From Terriglobia bacterium (GTDB lineage: Bacteria; Acidobacteriota; Terriglobia; Bryobacterales; Bryobacteraceae): a DNA stretch of 64,000 nt. Of this stretch, positions 1 to 9,139 are shown one piece after another; position 1 is the stretch's first letter, and each line of letters starts with the position of its first letter. The notes beneath the pieces were generated by a model. The model saw only the letters and a program-made list of their open reading frames with translations. It searched no databases and was not told the DNA's origin. The DNA lies in contig JANYDS010000078.1 of assembly GCA_025363475.1 (NCBI GenBank), positions 22,667 to 86,666 on the forward strand, in the 5' to 3' direction. The position numbers and the translations under genes were made by a program.

Positions 1-283
1 CATGTGCGCGCCCGAATTCCTGCCAGCGCGAGGCGTCTGTGACGAACATGCGGGTCCGCACAACGTGGGACATTGAAGCACCGGCTTCGGCCAGCGCACC
101 GGCGATTTTTTCGAGGATGTATTTCGCCTGGCCGTAGGCATCACCGGGCGCGATGGTGGTGCCGGTCTCGTCCGCGGCAACGGTTCCTGCTACGTAAATC
201 CGGTTGCCGACGCGAACCACCCGTGAGTAGCCGACTTCCGCTTCCCACTGCGTGCCCGAGCCAAATTTCTGGCGTTCGGTCAT
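1..283 (-). CDS. RidA/YjgF family protein, 3' part outside window
   Basis: Reading the minus strand from an ATG at 283 gives about 94 residues that run off the left edge. The start has the typical RidA layout: a short lead, a 'VRVGNRIYVAGT' core strand and a 'DAYGQAKYILEKI' helix, followed by 'VVRTRMFVTD'. RidA proteins are small trimeric enzymes; most hydrolyse reactive enamine/imine intermediates, others belong to amidohydrolase-like branches. The ORF track misses it because it is open at the edge. It starts 7 bases after the stop of the upstream MauE-thioredoxin gene, so the two are probably co-transcribed. The catalytic Arg normally found near the C-terminus lies outside the window, so the enzymatic subclass is undecided. 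Confidence 0.85.
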   Translation of the reverse strand, partial: MTERQKFGSGTQWEAEVGYSRVVRVGNRIYVAGTVAADETGTTIAPGDAYGQAKYILEKIAGALAEAGASMSHVVRTRMFVTDASRWQEFGRAH

Positions 284-289
284 AAAAAC

Positions 290-1240
290 TTACTGAACGA
301 ACCCAATACTCTTGAGCGTAGCCAGCGGTTCCTTGTCTTCAAACTGCAGAAGCATCTTCTTTTCGACGCCGTTTTCAAGGGCGACGGCTGCGGGCGGCAG
401 ATCGAACGGGAAGAGTTTCTTCAGTTGCTCTACGTCGTTCGACAGAGGCCCCTTGCCCTTGAGCCCGGCCTGATCCAGGAACCAGGACCCGAACTGCGGA
501 TTCTCAGTGGGGATGCCGACGAAACGCGTACTACCCCAGTTGAGTGCCGCGAGCTTGCGGCCGGCATCGAGGCAGTGCAGGCACTGGGGATTGAAGAAAT
601 AGACGAAAACCTTGCCTTCTTTGAGCGAAATAGCGTGGCCATCCTGCGCGGTGATGGTATCGGGAGCTTTGATCCCGGTGTTGCGCTGCGAAGCCAGGCC
701 CAGCGAGACTACAGTAAAAACTGCCACAGCACCCAGAATGAGCGAAGCCGGACGGACGCCCGCAGGGCGCGCTGACCAGACACCCGCACCCATTGCCAGC
801 AGCAGCATAATGCCGTCGCCGATAAAGAATCCCGGGCCTACCGCACGTTTAATCCATGGGAAGCAGGAGCATTCGGCACCAATGAGCTCTTTGTAGTGGT
901 AGCCGATGAAGAGCATGAACGCGACCAGCATTAAAGAGGTAATCCACGCGCCCCAGCGACGGAAGCGCGGGACCAGCAGCAGCACGCCCGCAAACGTTTC
1001 TACTGTGCCGAGCGACACGGCTGTGAACACACTGAGCGATTCGGGAACTTTGGCCTGAGCCAGGCGCACGGCAGCGCCGATGGGGTCAGTAATTTTCCAG
1101 AGCCCGGCAGCGAGAAATACGAGTGAGATGAGGATGGCGCAGGTCCAGCCGAGCGCATTGCGCCAGGTGCGCTGTTCTTCGAGTGAGACATAACCCCTGT
1201 GAAACTCGTCGTCGCCGGAGGCGGCCAGACCGTCAGACAT
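290..1240 (-). CDS. MauE/DoxX-like membrane protein fused to a thioredoxin-fold domain
   Basis: The protein has 316 residues. After a short polar N-terminus (about 1-28) come hydrophobic segments near 30-50, 70-92, 97-115, 135-155 and 163-183, the four-to-five-helix layout of MauE/DoxX redox-associated proteins. The C-terminal 120 residues look periplasmic and thioredoxin-like, with 'FFNPQCLHCLDA' carrying a CxxC pair. MauE relatives help mature periplasmic disulfide or quinone-linked enzymes. The fusion suggests membrane-coupled thiol exchange outside the cytoplasm, a role that is inferred. A cysteine-rich stretch ('AECSCFPW') lies in the membrane part and could be the partner thiol pair. 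The gene sits between a methyltransferase (62 bases upstream) and RidA (7 bases downstream) on the same strand. Confidence 0.8.
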   Translation of the reverse strand: MSDGLAASGDDEFHRGYVSLEEQRTWRNALGWTCAILISLVFLAAGLWKITDPIGAAVRLAQAKVPESLSVFTAVSLGTVETFAGVLLLVPRFRRWGAWITSLMLVAFMLFIGYHYKELIGAECSCFPWIKRAVGPGFFIGDGIMLLLAMGAGVWSARPAGVRPASLILGAVAVFTVVSLGLASQRNTGIKAPDTITAQDGHAISLKEGKVFVYFFNPQCLHCLDAGRKLAALNWGSTRFVGIPTENPQFGSWFLDQAGLKGKGPLSNDVEQLKKLFPFDLPPAAVALENGVEKKMLLQFEDKEPLATLKSIGFVQ

Positions 1241-1302
1241 ATATACCTAAACAGTCTACCGGGTTCCGCGGTTCGTTTTTCCCGCGGCTATTATTCCGCG
1301 GT

Positions 1303-1980
1303 TTATTTGATGGCGTACCAGGACAGGAACAAGCCGTCGGGCGCAATATCTTCCCAATAGGAGATGAAGTCGCTATGGACCTCGCGACAGTGGAGACGCA
1401 GCAGCTTTTCGAGTTCGCCGCGTGTGAACCAGCGCTCCCAGGCGGGGGTCTTGAAGCGGCCCCAGTGTTCGGCATTTTTATCAATGATGACCAGCTTGCC
1501 ACCGGGTTTCAAGACCCGGCACATCTCGCCCACAGCCTTGCCTGTTTCGACGGCATGTTCCAGCGATTCGGTGGCATAAATACAGTCAAACGTTGAGTCG
1601 GCAAAGGGCAGTTCGGTCATCAGGCCCGCGCGAGTTTTGATACCTGCCGGCACGAACCGAAGCATCTCCTCCGAAATATCCAGTCCCCAGATTTCCGCGC
1701 CCGGATAGTGCTCCCCCAGCACACGGGCGAACCGCCCTTTACCGCACCCAACGTCCAACACATGTTTATCGGTAAGATCGCCGAAGAACTTTAAGAGCAC
1801 CTGAACGTGCTGGATGCGCGGGTCAATGGTCGTGGGGAAATGTTCTTCGTCGCGTGAGGCTTCGTTGAAGCTGCGGCGGATCTCATCGGCCAGAGCGGGG
1901 CTTAATGCTGTGCCTAATGCGGGTTCGGGAACCGCATCGACAGCAGGTTTCGAGCGTCGGAACAGAGAAATCAAATTCAC
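1303..1980 (-). CDS. class I SAM-dependent methyltransferase
   Basis: The 225-residue protein carries the Rossmann motif I 'VLDVGCGKGRFA' near residue 75, the acidic end of strand 2 in 'IWGLDIS', and a motif II/III region with 'FDCIYATESLEHAVE' and 'MCRVLKPGGKLVIIDKN'. This is the Methyltransf_11/25 type. The substrate cannot be assigned; the C-terminus ends in a tryptophan-rich region that may form the acceptor pocket. It lies 17 bases downstream of the phosphofructokinase gene on the same strand, which suggests one transcript, although no functional link is evident. Confidence 0.85.
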   Translation of the reverse strand: MNLISLFRRSKPAVDAVPEPALGTALSPALADEIRRSFNEASRDEEHFPTTIDPRIQHVQVLLKFFGDLTDKHVLDVGCGKGRFARVLGEHYPGAEIWGLDISEEMLRFVPAGIKTRAGLMTELPFADSTFDCIYATESLEHAVETGKAVGEMCRVLKPGGKLVIIDKNAEHWGRFKTPAWERWFTRGELEKLLRLHCREVHSDFISYWEDIAPDGLFLSWYAIK

Positions 1981-1997
1981 TGGTTTGAATCAATGAA

Positions 1998-3182
1998 CTA
2001 AGCGTGAGTCAGGAAAATGGGCAGGCCCATTTTACCCGTATATGTGGGGCGGTAGCGCACCGTGTCATACATCTTTGCGACATCAACTTTGCGCGGGCCG
2101 AGCTTGGGATCAGGAATGGGGACAGCTGCGTAACAACCCTGGCTGATGGCGGTCATCAGGCCGCTCTTGCCTTCACCAATCAGGTCAATCGCCATGCCCG
2201 CAAAAGTATTGGCAACCATCTTGTCCACAAAGTCTGCAGGGCCGCCGCGCAAATCGTAAGTGAGGTCACTGACAATGGTTTCTCCACCGCCGCGCTGCTG
2301 AATATGCTCGCTGAGGTCTTCAGCTACGCTGGACTTTTTGCGATGACCAAAGGCATCGGGCTCGCCGTATTCCCTGATGTCGTAACCATCCCATCGGGCG
2401 CCTTCTGAAAGCACGACCAGAGCATAGCTGCTGGGGTTATTGCGCTTGTCTTCGAGCAGCAGATCAATCAGCTGATCCACCTTAACCTTGTATTCAGGGA
2501 TGCAGCAGCGGATAGATGCCGTGTAGGCGGTATAGAGCGCCGTGTAGCCCGCGTCACGACCGAAAATGCGGAAGACGCCAATGCGTTCATGCGAACCTAC
2601 GGTGCTGCGCTGGCGTTCGATGGCATCGGTGGCGCGGGAGATGGCCGTTGAGAAGCCAATGCAGTATTCGGTATTGCGAACATCGTTATCCATCGTCTTG
2701 GGGATGGAAATGATTTTGACGCCCTGTTTATCGAGGTGGGCGGCATAACTCAGCGTGTCATCGCCACCGATGGCGACCAGGTAGTCGAGTTCCAGTCGCT
2801 CAATATTGCGGAGCACCTGCGCCGTCATATCGAAAACGGTGGAAGTCACTCCACTCTTAGTGTTTTCAGCAGAGGGGAACGAAGTGCCGGACAGAAAGGC
2901 GGGCGTCTTCTTCATCTTCAGCGGATTGGTCCGTGAACTATGGAGCCAGGTGCCGCCGGTGCGGTCTATGGTGCGGGTGTTCTCGCGGTTGAGCGGCAGC
3001 ACGTAGCGGGTGACACTGGCCGGATCTTCAAAGTTGAGGTGGGTGAGCGCTTCCCAGCCGCGCCGCAGGCCTGTGACTTCGTAACCGATTCCGCCGCACC
3101 GGTAAGTGACTGTCTTTATGACTGAATTGAGGCCGGGGACATCGCCCCCGCCAGTGAGAATCCCGATCTTCTTAGCTGCCAT
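1998..3182 (-). CDS. 6-phosphofructokinase, predicted PPi-dependent
   Basis: The protein has 394 residues and the full phosphofructokinase fold: 'GILTGGGDVPGLN' at the N-terminus, 'IGGDDTLSYA', 'PKTMDNDV' and 'FRIFGRDAGYTA'. It phosphorylates fructose 6-phosphate in the cytoplasm. In this family the residue after GGD and the residue before TxDND decide the phosphoryl donor: Gly/Gly favours ATP, Asp/Lys favours pyrophosphate. Here they are Asp ('GGDD') and Lys ('PKTMDND'), so a PPi-dependent, reversible enzyme is predicted from known family rules. A membrane pyrophosphatase is encoded later in the same window. The start is the ATG at 3182; the gene appears to be the first of a four-gene run. 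Confidence 0.88.
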   Translation of the reverse strand: MAAKKIGILTGGGDVPGLNSVIKTVTYRCGGIGYEVTGLRRGWEALTHLNFEDPASVTRYVLPLNRENTRTIDRTGGTWLHSSRTNPLKMKKTPAFLSGTSFPSAENTKSGVTSTVFDMTAQVLRNIERLELDYLVAIGGDDTLSYAAHLDKQGVKIISIPKTMDNDVRNTEYCIGFSTAISRATDAIERQRSTVGSHERIGVFRIFGRDAGYTALYTAYTASIRCCIPEYKVKVDQLIDLLLEDKRNNPSSYALVVLSEGARWDGYDIREYGEPDAFGHRKKSSVAEDLSEHIQQRGGGETIVSDLTYDLRGGPADFVDKMVANTFAGMAIDLIGEGKSGLMTAISQGCYAAVPIPDPKLGPRKVDVAKMYDTVRYRPTYTGKMGLPIFLTHA

Positions 3183-3355
3183 GCCCGCTCCCGATGTTGC
3201 AAGTGAAATCCCATTGTACGCAGGGGTGCGGTGTCGGACCGTTTCAACAGCCGGCTTTCAGGTGCCGGAATAGGGCCCCAGATCCCAGCCAAACTTATTC
3301 AGTATCCAGTCTCGTGCTTTTCCTTGTAAAAGCCGAACATGGTGGCGTACCCGTT

Positions 3356-3523
3356 TCAAAGCTGGAGCGTCTTTCCACAATCCAGACAGTTTTTCCGACT
3401 CTGACCCACAGCCAAAACGGTTTGCCAGTGGCGACAGGCGGCACTACAGCGCAAGCAAATCCCGGCCGGGTTCCACCGGTGCCCGGCGAAAGGACAGACG
3501 CACTTCCGGATGACATGCCACAT
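3356..3523 (-). CDS. possible 55-residue zinc-ribbon-like protein
   Basis: This is the only coding candidate in the 468-base gap between the phosphofructokinase start and the next gene. From an ATG at 3523 it reads 55 residues with three Cys pairs ('CVCPFAGHRW', 'GICLRCSAAC', 'CLDCG') that could bind zinc. The 'GHRW...GICLRC' arrangement resembles small phage-associated DUF1660-type proteins. No convincing Shine-Dalgarno sequence is visible, and the longer 200-residue ORF in this frame runs through the oppositely transcribed neighbour and is a shadow. The call rests only on the cysteine pattern. The rest of the gap shows nothing recognisable. Confidence 0.35.
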   Translation of the reverse strand: MWHVIRKCVCPFAGHRWNPAGICLRCSAACRHWQTVLAVGQSRKNCLDCGKTLQL

Positions 3524-3650
3524 AGCCCTGTTGACCTCTTCTAAGTCGAGTGTAAGTAAAAACCCATAAAGATGGAGTAAGGTTAACCTCAATCTTTCAT
3601 CATCCTGAAACCATGCTGCGCCGTATGATAATGAATCAAACAATAACGTT

Positions 3651-4661
3651 ATGAACAAGAAACGAATTACTCTCGCGGCACTGCTGCTCGCCATTGCAAG
3701 CCTGCCGCTGGCCGCCCAGGTGCCCGACGTCAGGGGCAAAACGGCGACGAAGATTCCCCGGGCCCCGGACGGCCATCCCGACCTCCAGGGAGTCTGGACC
3801 AACGCGACCCTTACACCCTTCGAACGTCCCGCCGAATTCGCCGGCAAAGCCACCCTCACACCCGCCGAAGCCCAGGCCTTTGAAAAGAAGGAAGGGGCTG
3901 AAACCATTGATGGCAACACCGATGGCAAGTTACTCCAGGGTGCCGGATCAGCAGGCACGGGTGCCTATAACAACCTGTTCTTCGACCGCGGTTCACAACT
4001 CGCCAGCATCGGCGGGCTGAAGCGCACTTCACTCGTTTCCGATCCTCCCGATGGTAAAGTTCCGCCCATGCCCCCCGAGGCTCGCACCCGCAATGCCTCG
4101 CTGTTCCGCAACATGGGTTCATACGACAGCATCAAGAATCGTCCGGCCTCGGAACGCTGTCTGGCAGGTTTCGGGTCTACCGCAGGGCCGCCCATGCTGC
4201 CCGTCCTTTACAACAACAACTACCAGTTCGTTCAAACGCCCGACGCCATCACCATCCTGGTCGAAATGATTCACGATGCCCGCATTATTCGTATGAACGC
4301 TCCGCACGCACCCCGCAATATCCGACAGTGGTTTGGTGATTCCACGGGACGCTGGGATGGGGACACACTGGTAGTCGAAACCACCAATTTCAGCGAGCAA
4401 AACCGTTTTCGCGGTGCCTCAACAGACCTGAAAGTGACCGAACGTTTCACGCGCGTCGATGCCAATAATATCGTCTACAAAGCCACCATGGAAGACCCGT
4501 CCGTCTGGGCCAAACCCTGGTCGGTCGAGTTTCCTTTTGTTGCCACCGCCGGACCCATTTACGAGTACGCCTGTCACGAAGGCAATTATGCGATTGAGGG
4601 CATTCTCGGTGGCGCACGCAAAGCGGAAGCCGAAGCATCGGACAAAACAGGACATAAATAA
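3651..4661 (+). CDS. secreted protein of unknown function, 'PDLQGVWTN' family, copy 1
   Basis: The 336-residue protein starts with a clear signal peptide ending near 'LAAQV'. The mature part shows the marks of a family with four more relatives in this window: 'HPDLQGVWTNATLTPFERP' near the N-terminus, 'RGSQLA...RTSLV', 'SERCLAGFGSTAGPPMLP', 'LYNNNYQ', 'GRWDGDTLVVETTNF', 'VTERFTRVDAN' and a C-terminal 'YEYACHEGNYAIEGIL'. Two cysteines (in 'ERCL' and 'YACHE') are kept in the three full-length copies and may pair. I recognise the pattern as common in Acidobacteria but know no function. The closest relative here is the gene at 15078; long identical blocks show recent duplication. This copy stands alone, away from the others. 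Confidence 0.85.
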   Translation: MNKKRITLAALLLAIASLPLAAQVPDVRGKTATKIPRAPDGHPDLQGVWTNATLTPFERPAEFAGKATLTPAEAQAFEKKEGAETIDGNTDGKLLQGAGSAGTGAYNNLFFDRGSQLASIGGLKRTSLVSDPPDGKVPPMPPEARTRNASLFRNMGSYDSIKNRPASERCLAGFGSTAGPPMLPVLYNNNYQFVQTPDAITILVEMIHDARIIRMNAPHAPRNIRQWFGDSTGRWDGDTLVVETTNFSEQNRFRGASTDLKVTERFTRVDANNIVYKATMEDPSVWAKPWSVEFPFVATAGPIYEYACHEGNYAIEGILGGARKAEAEASDKTGHK

Positions 4662-4907
4662 CTGCTTCATACTAAAACAGTAAAAGAGGCGATGTGACAG
4701 CTTGTAGATATGTAGTAGCAGTCATTGCACATTTCTCACCAGAAAAACGGCAACATCCTGGCGCATTCCGGCGGGCGGGCTCAATTGCAGGTTAACGAAG
4801 GGTTCACGCTGAGCCACCAGGCCGCCACCGGCGAGTCTATTTCTGGTGGCGCTTCCACTAATTTTCCTGGCGCTGTGGCGCTTTCGCCACCAGGCGGTAG
4901 TCTGACG

Positions 4908-7730
4908 ATGGCACCGCCCGTTCCAGAGAACGAACCAGCGCGGCTGGAAGCCCTGCAGCAACTGGAGATTCTGGATTCCGCGCCCGAGGAATCTTTCGAC
5001 CGTGCCGTTCACCTGGCACAGAGGACTTTCTCCGTGCCTATGGCTCTGGTCTCACTCGTGGATCACGAACGGCAGTGGTTTAAGGCCTGCTATGGCATCG
5101 ATGTTTCCCAGACTCACCGCGATCATGCCTTCTGCGCTCACGCGATTCTCTCCGAAGGAGTGATGGTTGTACCGGACGCACAACTCGACCCCCGCTTCGT
5201 CGACAACCCTTTGGTCACAGGGCCGCCGCATATCCGGTTCTACGCGGGTGCACCGTTACGCACATCGGAAGGATTCAAGCTGGGGACACTTTGTATTCTT
5301 GACACCCAGCCACGCAATCTAACAGCATCGGAGCTGCAATCGCTGGCTGACCTGGGTGGTCTGGTTTCAGAATTGCTGGAGTGTCGCGCGCTCAACCTGA
5401 AACTGGCTTATACTGAGCATCGCCGGACTACTGTTATTGAGGGTGCGCTCGATGGCGTCGTGACCATCGATCACGAGGCCCGGATTGTGGAGTTCAACGC
5501 TGCGGCGGAGCGGATCTTCCAGTGCTCGCGGGAGAAAGCCATCGGCCGCGACCTGCTGGAACAGATCGTCCCTCCGAGGGTGCGACCGCTCTATCACCGC
5601 CTGTTTCGCCGTCTCACTTCCACGTATTCTGCTCCGATCCTGGGGAAACTTCTGCAAACTACCGCGATCCGGGCGGACGGTACCGAGTTCCCGGTCGAAT
5701 TGGCGATTACCCCCGTCTGGAAAAAGCCCCATCCGGTGTTCACGGCCCGCTTCCGCGATATTTCCGCGCGTCTGGAAACCGAAGCCGCACTGCGCAAGGC
5801 GAAGGCGGAAGCCGAAGCCGCAGTGCAGACCAAGGCCCAGTTTCTCTCCAACATGAGCCACGAGATCCGCACGCCTATGAATGCGGTTATAGGAATGACG
5901 GAGTTATTGCTGGATACGGCGCTCACTCCTGAACAGCGCGACTTTACGCGGACCATCCAGACGGCTGGCGAGGGCTTGCTCGATTTGATCAACGGCATTC
6001 TGGATTTCTCCCGCATTGAATCCGGCAAGCTGGAGCTGGAACACGCGCCCTTCCAACTGAACCAGGTCCTCGAAGACGCGCTGGACATGGTGGCATCGAA
6101 GGCCGCCGAAAAAGATCTGGAAGTTGCCTGGCTCAGTGAGCCCGGAACGCCAATGGAATGGATTGGTGACGCTGCCCGCCTGCGTCAGATTGTGGTGAAC
6201 TTGCTGGGCAACGCGGTCAAGTTTACGGATCGGGGCGAAGTCGTGGTGACGGTAAGCGCCCACTGTATCGCCGGCCGCGACTATGAACTGCAGTTCGCGG
6301 TCCGCGATACCGGCATGGGCATTCCGGCGGGGCGAATCGATCTGCTCTTTCAGTCCTTCAGCCAGGTGGATTCCTCCACCACGCGGCTCTACGGTGGCAC
6401 CGGTCTGGGTTTGGCGATCAGCAAAAAGCTGTGCGAAATCATGGGTGGCGCGATCCGTGTGGAAAGCGAGTTGGGCCAGGGATCTACGTTCCATTTCACG
6501 ATCCGGGCAGAACTGGCGGAAACCCGTGATTCCCAAGGCGCGCAGGCAGCCTTGCTGGCGGGAAAGACTCTGTTACTTGCCAAGCCTGCTTCAGCGCAGA
6601 CTACCATGATCCAGCGTCACGCCGAAGCCTGGGGCATGGTCTGCAGGGTTGTGGACTCAGCCGCGGCGGGCGTGAACTGGCTAACCCGGAATCCCCAATG
6701 CGACGCTGCCGTAGTGGATCTGGATACGCCACACGCCATCGAATTGCTGCACCGCATTCGCAACGGCGGCATGGCCCCAGGCGCGCCCGTGGCTCTGGCC
6801 CATCCGCTGGGCTGGAAGCGCGATAGCATTCCCGCGCTCCCCGCCAGCGTCACTTTCCTTACCCAGCCGGTGAAACCGTCGCTGCTATTCGACTTTCTGA
6901 CAGGCGGGCTTGTGGCTGCGGAGGTGATGGCCGAACCTGAGTTTCCGGTTCCCGCAGGCGGCAGCATGGCGGCTCGTATGCCGCTGCGAATTTTGTTGGC
7001 CGAAGACTACCCGGTGAACCGTAAACTGGCGCTCATGGTGCTGGCGAAACTGGGCTATCGCGCCGATGTAGCGGTGGATGGCCGGGCGGCTGTTGAGGCT
7101 TGCCGAAGCCGCCACTACGATGTTGTGCTCATGGATATGCAAATGCCGGAGATCGACGGGCTGGAAGCCACCCGGCAGATTCGCGCGCTGGAAGGCGAAG
7201 CGGGCTCGCCCTGGATCACAGCGCTTACGGCAAATGTTTTGGCGACCGACCGCGACCGTTGTTTTGCCGCCGGTATGAACGACTTCGTATCCAAGCCGAT
7301 GAAGATCGCCGACCTCGAAGGGGCCTTGATGCGCGCCGCCGCCCGGAAATCCGCGCCCGATGGCGGCAGCACGCCGTGGGCTTTACCCGCGCAGTTGCAG
7401 ACGGCCTGCAACGAAGGTTTGACGGCTGTGGTGGCCGAGATTCTGCGGGCCTTCACCGCGGAGACTGCGGATTCGCTCACGGCAATGCGGCTGGAACATC
7501 ACCGCGGTGGCCGCGAAGCGCTATTCAGGCTGGCGTGCGCGCTTGAAGCCAGTTGCGCCCAAACCGGCGCGGAAAACATGCGCAAGTTGTGCCAGGGGCT
7601 GGGCGCAGGTCTTGACCGTAACCTCGCAGCGTTGCTCTTGGAATTGCTGGAAGCCGAGTTCGAACTGGTAAGCGGCAGTCAGCGGGAGTGGCTGAAGAAT
7701 TCCTGCTCTTCTCAAACCGCCGGTGGTTGA
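4908..7730 (+). CDS. hybrid histidine kinase: GAF-PAS-HisKA-HATPase-pseudoREC-REC-degenerate Hpt
   Basis: I take the ATG at 4908 (940 residues), not the track start at 4725, because the extra 61 residues are low-complexity and the GAF domain begins just after 'MAPPVPENEPAR'. Domain order: GAF (about 20-160), PAS (180-290), HisKA with 'MSHEIRTPMN' near 318, HATPase with 'NLLGNAVKFT', 'DTGMGIP' and 'GGTGLGLAIS', a receiver-like domain without the acidic pair (560-680), and an intact REC ('LLAEDYPVN', phospho-Asp in 'VLMDMQMPEIDG', Lys in 'SKPM'). The C-terminal region aligns with Hpt domains, but the expected His is Cys ('RLACALEASCAQTG'). No membrane segment is seen, so it is probably cytosolic. 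Its 3' end overlaps the convergent glycosyltransferase operon by 19 bases. Confidence 0.9.
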   Translation: MAPPVPENEPARLEALQQLEILDSAPEESFDRAVHLAQRTFSVPMALVSLVDHERQWFKACYGIDVSQTHRDHAFCAHAILSEGVMVVPDAQLDPRFVDNPLVTGPPHIRFYAGAPLRTSEGFKLGTLCILDTQPRNLTASELQSLADLGGLVSELLECRALNLKLAYTEHRRTTVIEGALDGVVTIDHEARIVEFNAAAERIFQCSREKAIGRDLLEQIVPPRVRPLYHRLFRRLTSTYSAPILGKLLQTTAIRADGTEFPVELAITPVWKKPHPVFTARFRDISARLETEAALRKAKAEAEAAVQTKAQFLSNMSHEIRTPMNAVIGMTELLLDTALTPEQRDFTRTIQTAGEGLLDLINGILDFSRIESGKLELEHAPFQLNQVLEDALDMVASKAAEKDLEVAWLSEPGTPMEWIGDAARLRQIVVNLLGNAVKFTDRGEVVVTVSAHCIAGRDYELQFAVRDTGMGIPAGRIDLLFQSFSQVDSSTTRLYGGTGLGLAISKKLCEIMGGAIRVESELGQGSTFHFTIRAELAETRDSQGAQAALLAGKTLLLAKPASAQTTMIQRHAEAWGMVCRVVDSAAAGVNWLTRNPQCDAAVVDLDTPHAIELLHRIRNGGMAPGAPVALAHPLGWKRDSIPALPASVTFLTQPVKPSLLFDFLTGGLVAAEVMAEPEFPVPAGGSMAARMPLRILLAEDYPVNRKLALMVLAKLGYRADVAVDGRAAVEACRSRHYDVVLMDMQMPEIDGLEATRQIRALEGEAGSPWITALTANVLATDRDRCFAAGMNDFVSKPMKIADLEGALMRAAARKSAPDGGSTPWALPAQLQTACNEGLTAVVAEILRAFTAETADSLTAMRLEHHRGGREALFRLACALEASCAQTGAENMRKLCQGLGAGLDRNLAALLLELLEAEFELVSGSQREWLKNSCSSQTAGG

Positions 7731-9139
7731 AAACCTCTGCGCTCCATTTTTCCCCAGCCTTTTTTCTTGCGCCGCAACCCGTCGATGAGTCCCTCGGTGC
7801 GCCACAGACACATCAGTTGCCGGTAGCCTACGTTCTCCATAATGGCCGACAGCAACAGCTTTCCCAGATCGCGCGGTGCCGTGTACCGTCGCGTAGTGAA
7901 CTCCTCAAGCACCAGCGCCGTCACCGAAAGCAACATGCCCAGCGCCACGGATACCACACCAAACAGCAAGGCGATACGGGTATCGATTACGCCCAGCACC
8001 CAGCCCGCGATGGTGCAAACGTAGCCCATGAATTCGAGGGCCGGACCAAACATTTCGAAAACTGCAAAGTACGGCAGCGCGAACATCCCCGGCATCCCAT
8101 AGCGTGGCCGCAGAAACATCCCGCGATGTTTAATCAGCGTCTCCACAGTGCCCCTTTGCCAGCGATTGCGCTGTTTGTGAAGAGTTTTCCAGCTCTCCGG
8201 AACTTCGGTCCAGCACACCGGCTCTGCCACAAAGAGTACTCTGGCCGGCTGGCCCCGGTCTCGCCAAAGGCGTTGCATGCGGACTACTATTTCCATGTCT
8301 TCGCCCACGGTGCCAGTGTCAAACCCGCCTGCTTCGAGCAAAGCGTCCCGACGGAACAACCCAAAGGCGCCGGAGATCATTAGCATGGAATCCATCAGAC
8401 TAAACGCAACCCTGCCTCCCAAAAATGCACGCAGGTATTCCATCACCTGGACTCGCGCAATGAACGTTGGAGGCACCGCGATCCCGGTCACGTCGCCATG
8501 CTCCACTTTGCATCCATTCACCACGCGGATGATTCCGCCGGTAGCAAGAGTGCGCTCCGGGTCTTCCAGAAAAGGGCGCACGATATGCAGCAGCGCTTCG
8601 CGCTCCAGGAGCGAATCCGAATCCACGGCGGCCACCAGCGGCGAGCGCGCGAAATTGATACCCGCATTGAGTGAATCGGCCTTGCCGCCATTTACCTTGT
8701 CTACGACCAGCAGACGGAGCGGATCGCGCGATTCGTAAACCGCGCGGACCGGTTTTGACGGTAATGAACCCGCGGGAACACGGGCTGAACGATACAGGCG
8801 GAATTCGTCGATGAGGATCCGCAAGGTATCGTCGGTAGATCCGTCGTTCACCACCACGACTTCATGTTGCGGGTACTGCAGGCCGAGCTGCGCGCGCACG
8901 CTCTCCCGAATGGAGAGCGCCTCGTTGAAGGCGGGCGCAATCACTGAAATCGCCGGTGCCAGGGGAGAAGCGAGTATGGCTTGCTTTTCGGCGGGCGGCA
9001 GATCGCGACCGCGGCCCCTTAGGCCGAAGTACCCCAGTGTCATCATCAGCATGTAGAACAGATTGCTGGCGCCAACGTAATAGATAAGACTGAACTCGAC
9101 GGCCCGAATTACGCGCGCCGCAGGCGAATACCAGTCCAT
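7712..9139 (-). CDS. processive family 2 glycosyltransferase (membrane)
   Basis: The start is the ATG at 9139, which shares a base with the stop of the upstream HEAT gene (TGATG); the longer track start is unnecessary. The 475-residue protein has an N-terminal membrane segment, 'VIAPAFNEA', 'VNDGSTDDT', 'VDSDSLL', 'GEDMEIV' and the 'QRNRW' motif, followed by several membrane helices. D, DxD, ED and Q/RxxRW together define processive GT2 enzymes such as cellulose, hyaluronan and poly-GlcNAc synthases, which polymerise and export a glycan across the inner membrane. The sugar is not predictable. The YaiO-type barrel in the same operon recalls the E. coli yaiO/yaiP pairing and suggests an exopolysaccharide pathway. 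No PilZ domain is seen. Confidence 0.9.
   Translation of the reverse strand: MDWYSPAARVIRAVEFSLIYYVGASNLFYMLMMTLGYFGLRGRGRDLPPAEKQAILASPLAPAISVIAPAFNEALSIRESVRAQLGLQYPQHEVVVVNDGSTDDTLRILIDEFRLYRSARVPAGSLPSKPVRAVYESRDPLRLLVVDKVNGGKADSLNAGINFARSPLVAAVDSDSLLEREALLHIVRPFLEDPERTLATGGIIRVVNGCKVEHGDVTGIAVPPTFIARVQVMEYLRAFLGGRVAFSLMDSMLMISGAFGLFRRDALLEAGGFDTGTVGEDMEIVVRMQRLWRDRGQPARVLFVAEPVCWTEVPESWKTLHKQRNRWQRGTVETLIKHRGMFLRPRYGMPGMFALPYFAVFEMFGPALEFMGYVCTIAGWVLGVIDTRIALLFGVVSVALGMLLSVTALVLEEFTTRRYTAPRDLGKLLLSAIMENVGYRQLMCLWRTEGLIDGLRRKKKGWGKMERRGFQPPAV

Noticed and set aside
4725-4907. 61-residue N-terminal extension of the hybrid kinase
   Set aside because: Low-complexity sequence without family match; the GAF domain starts just after the ATG at 4908.
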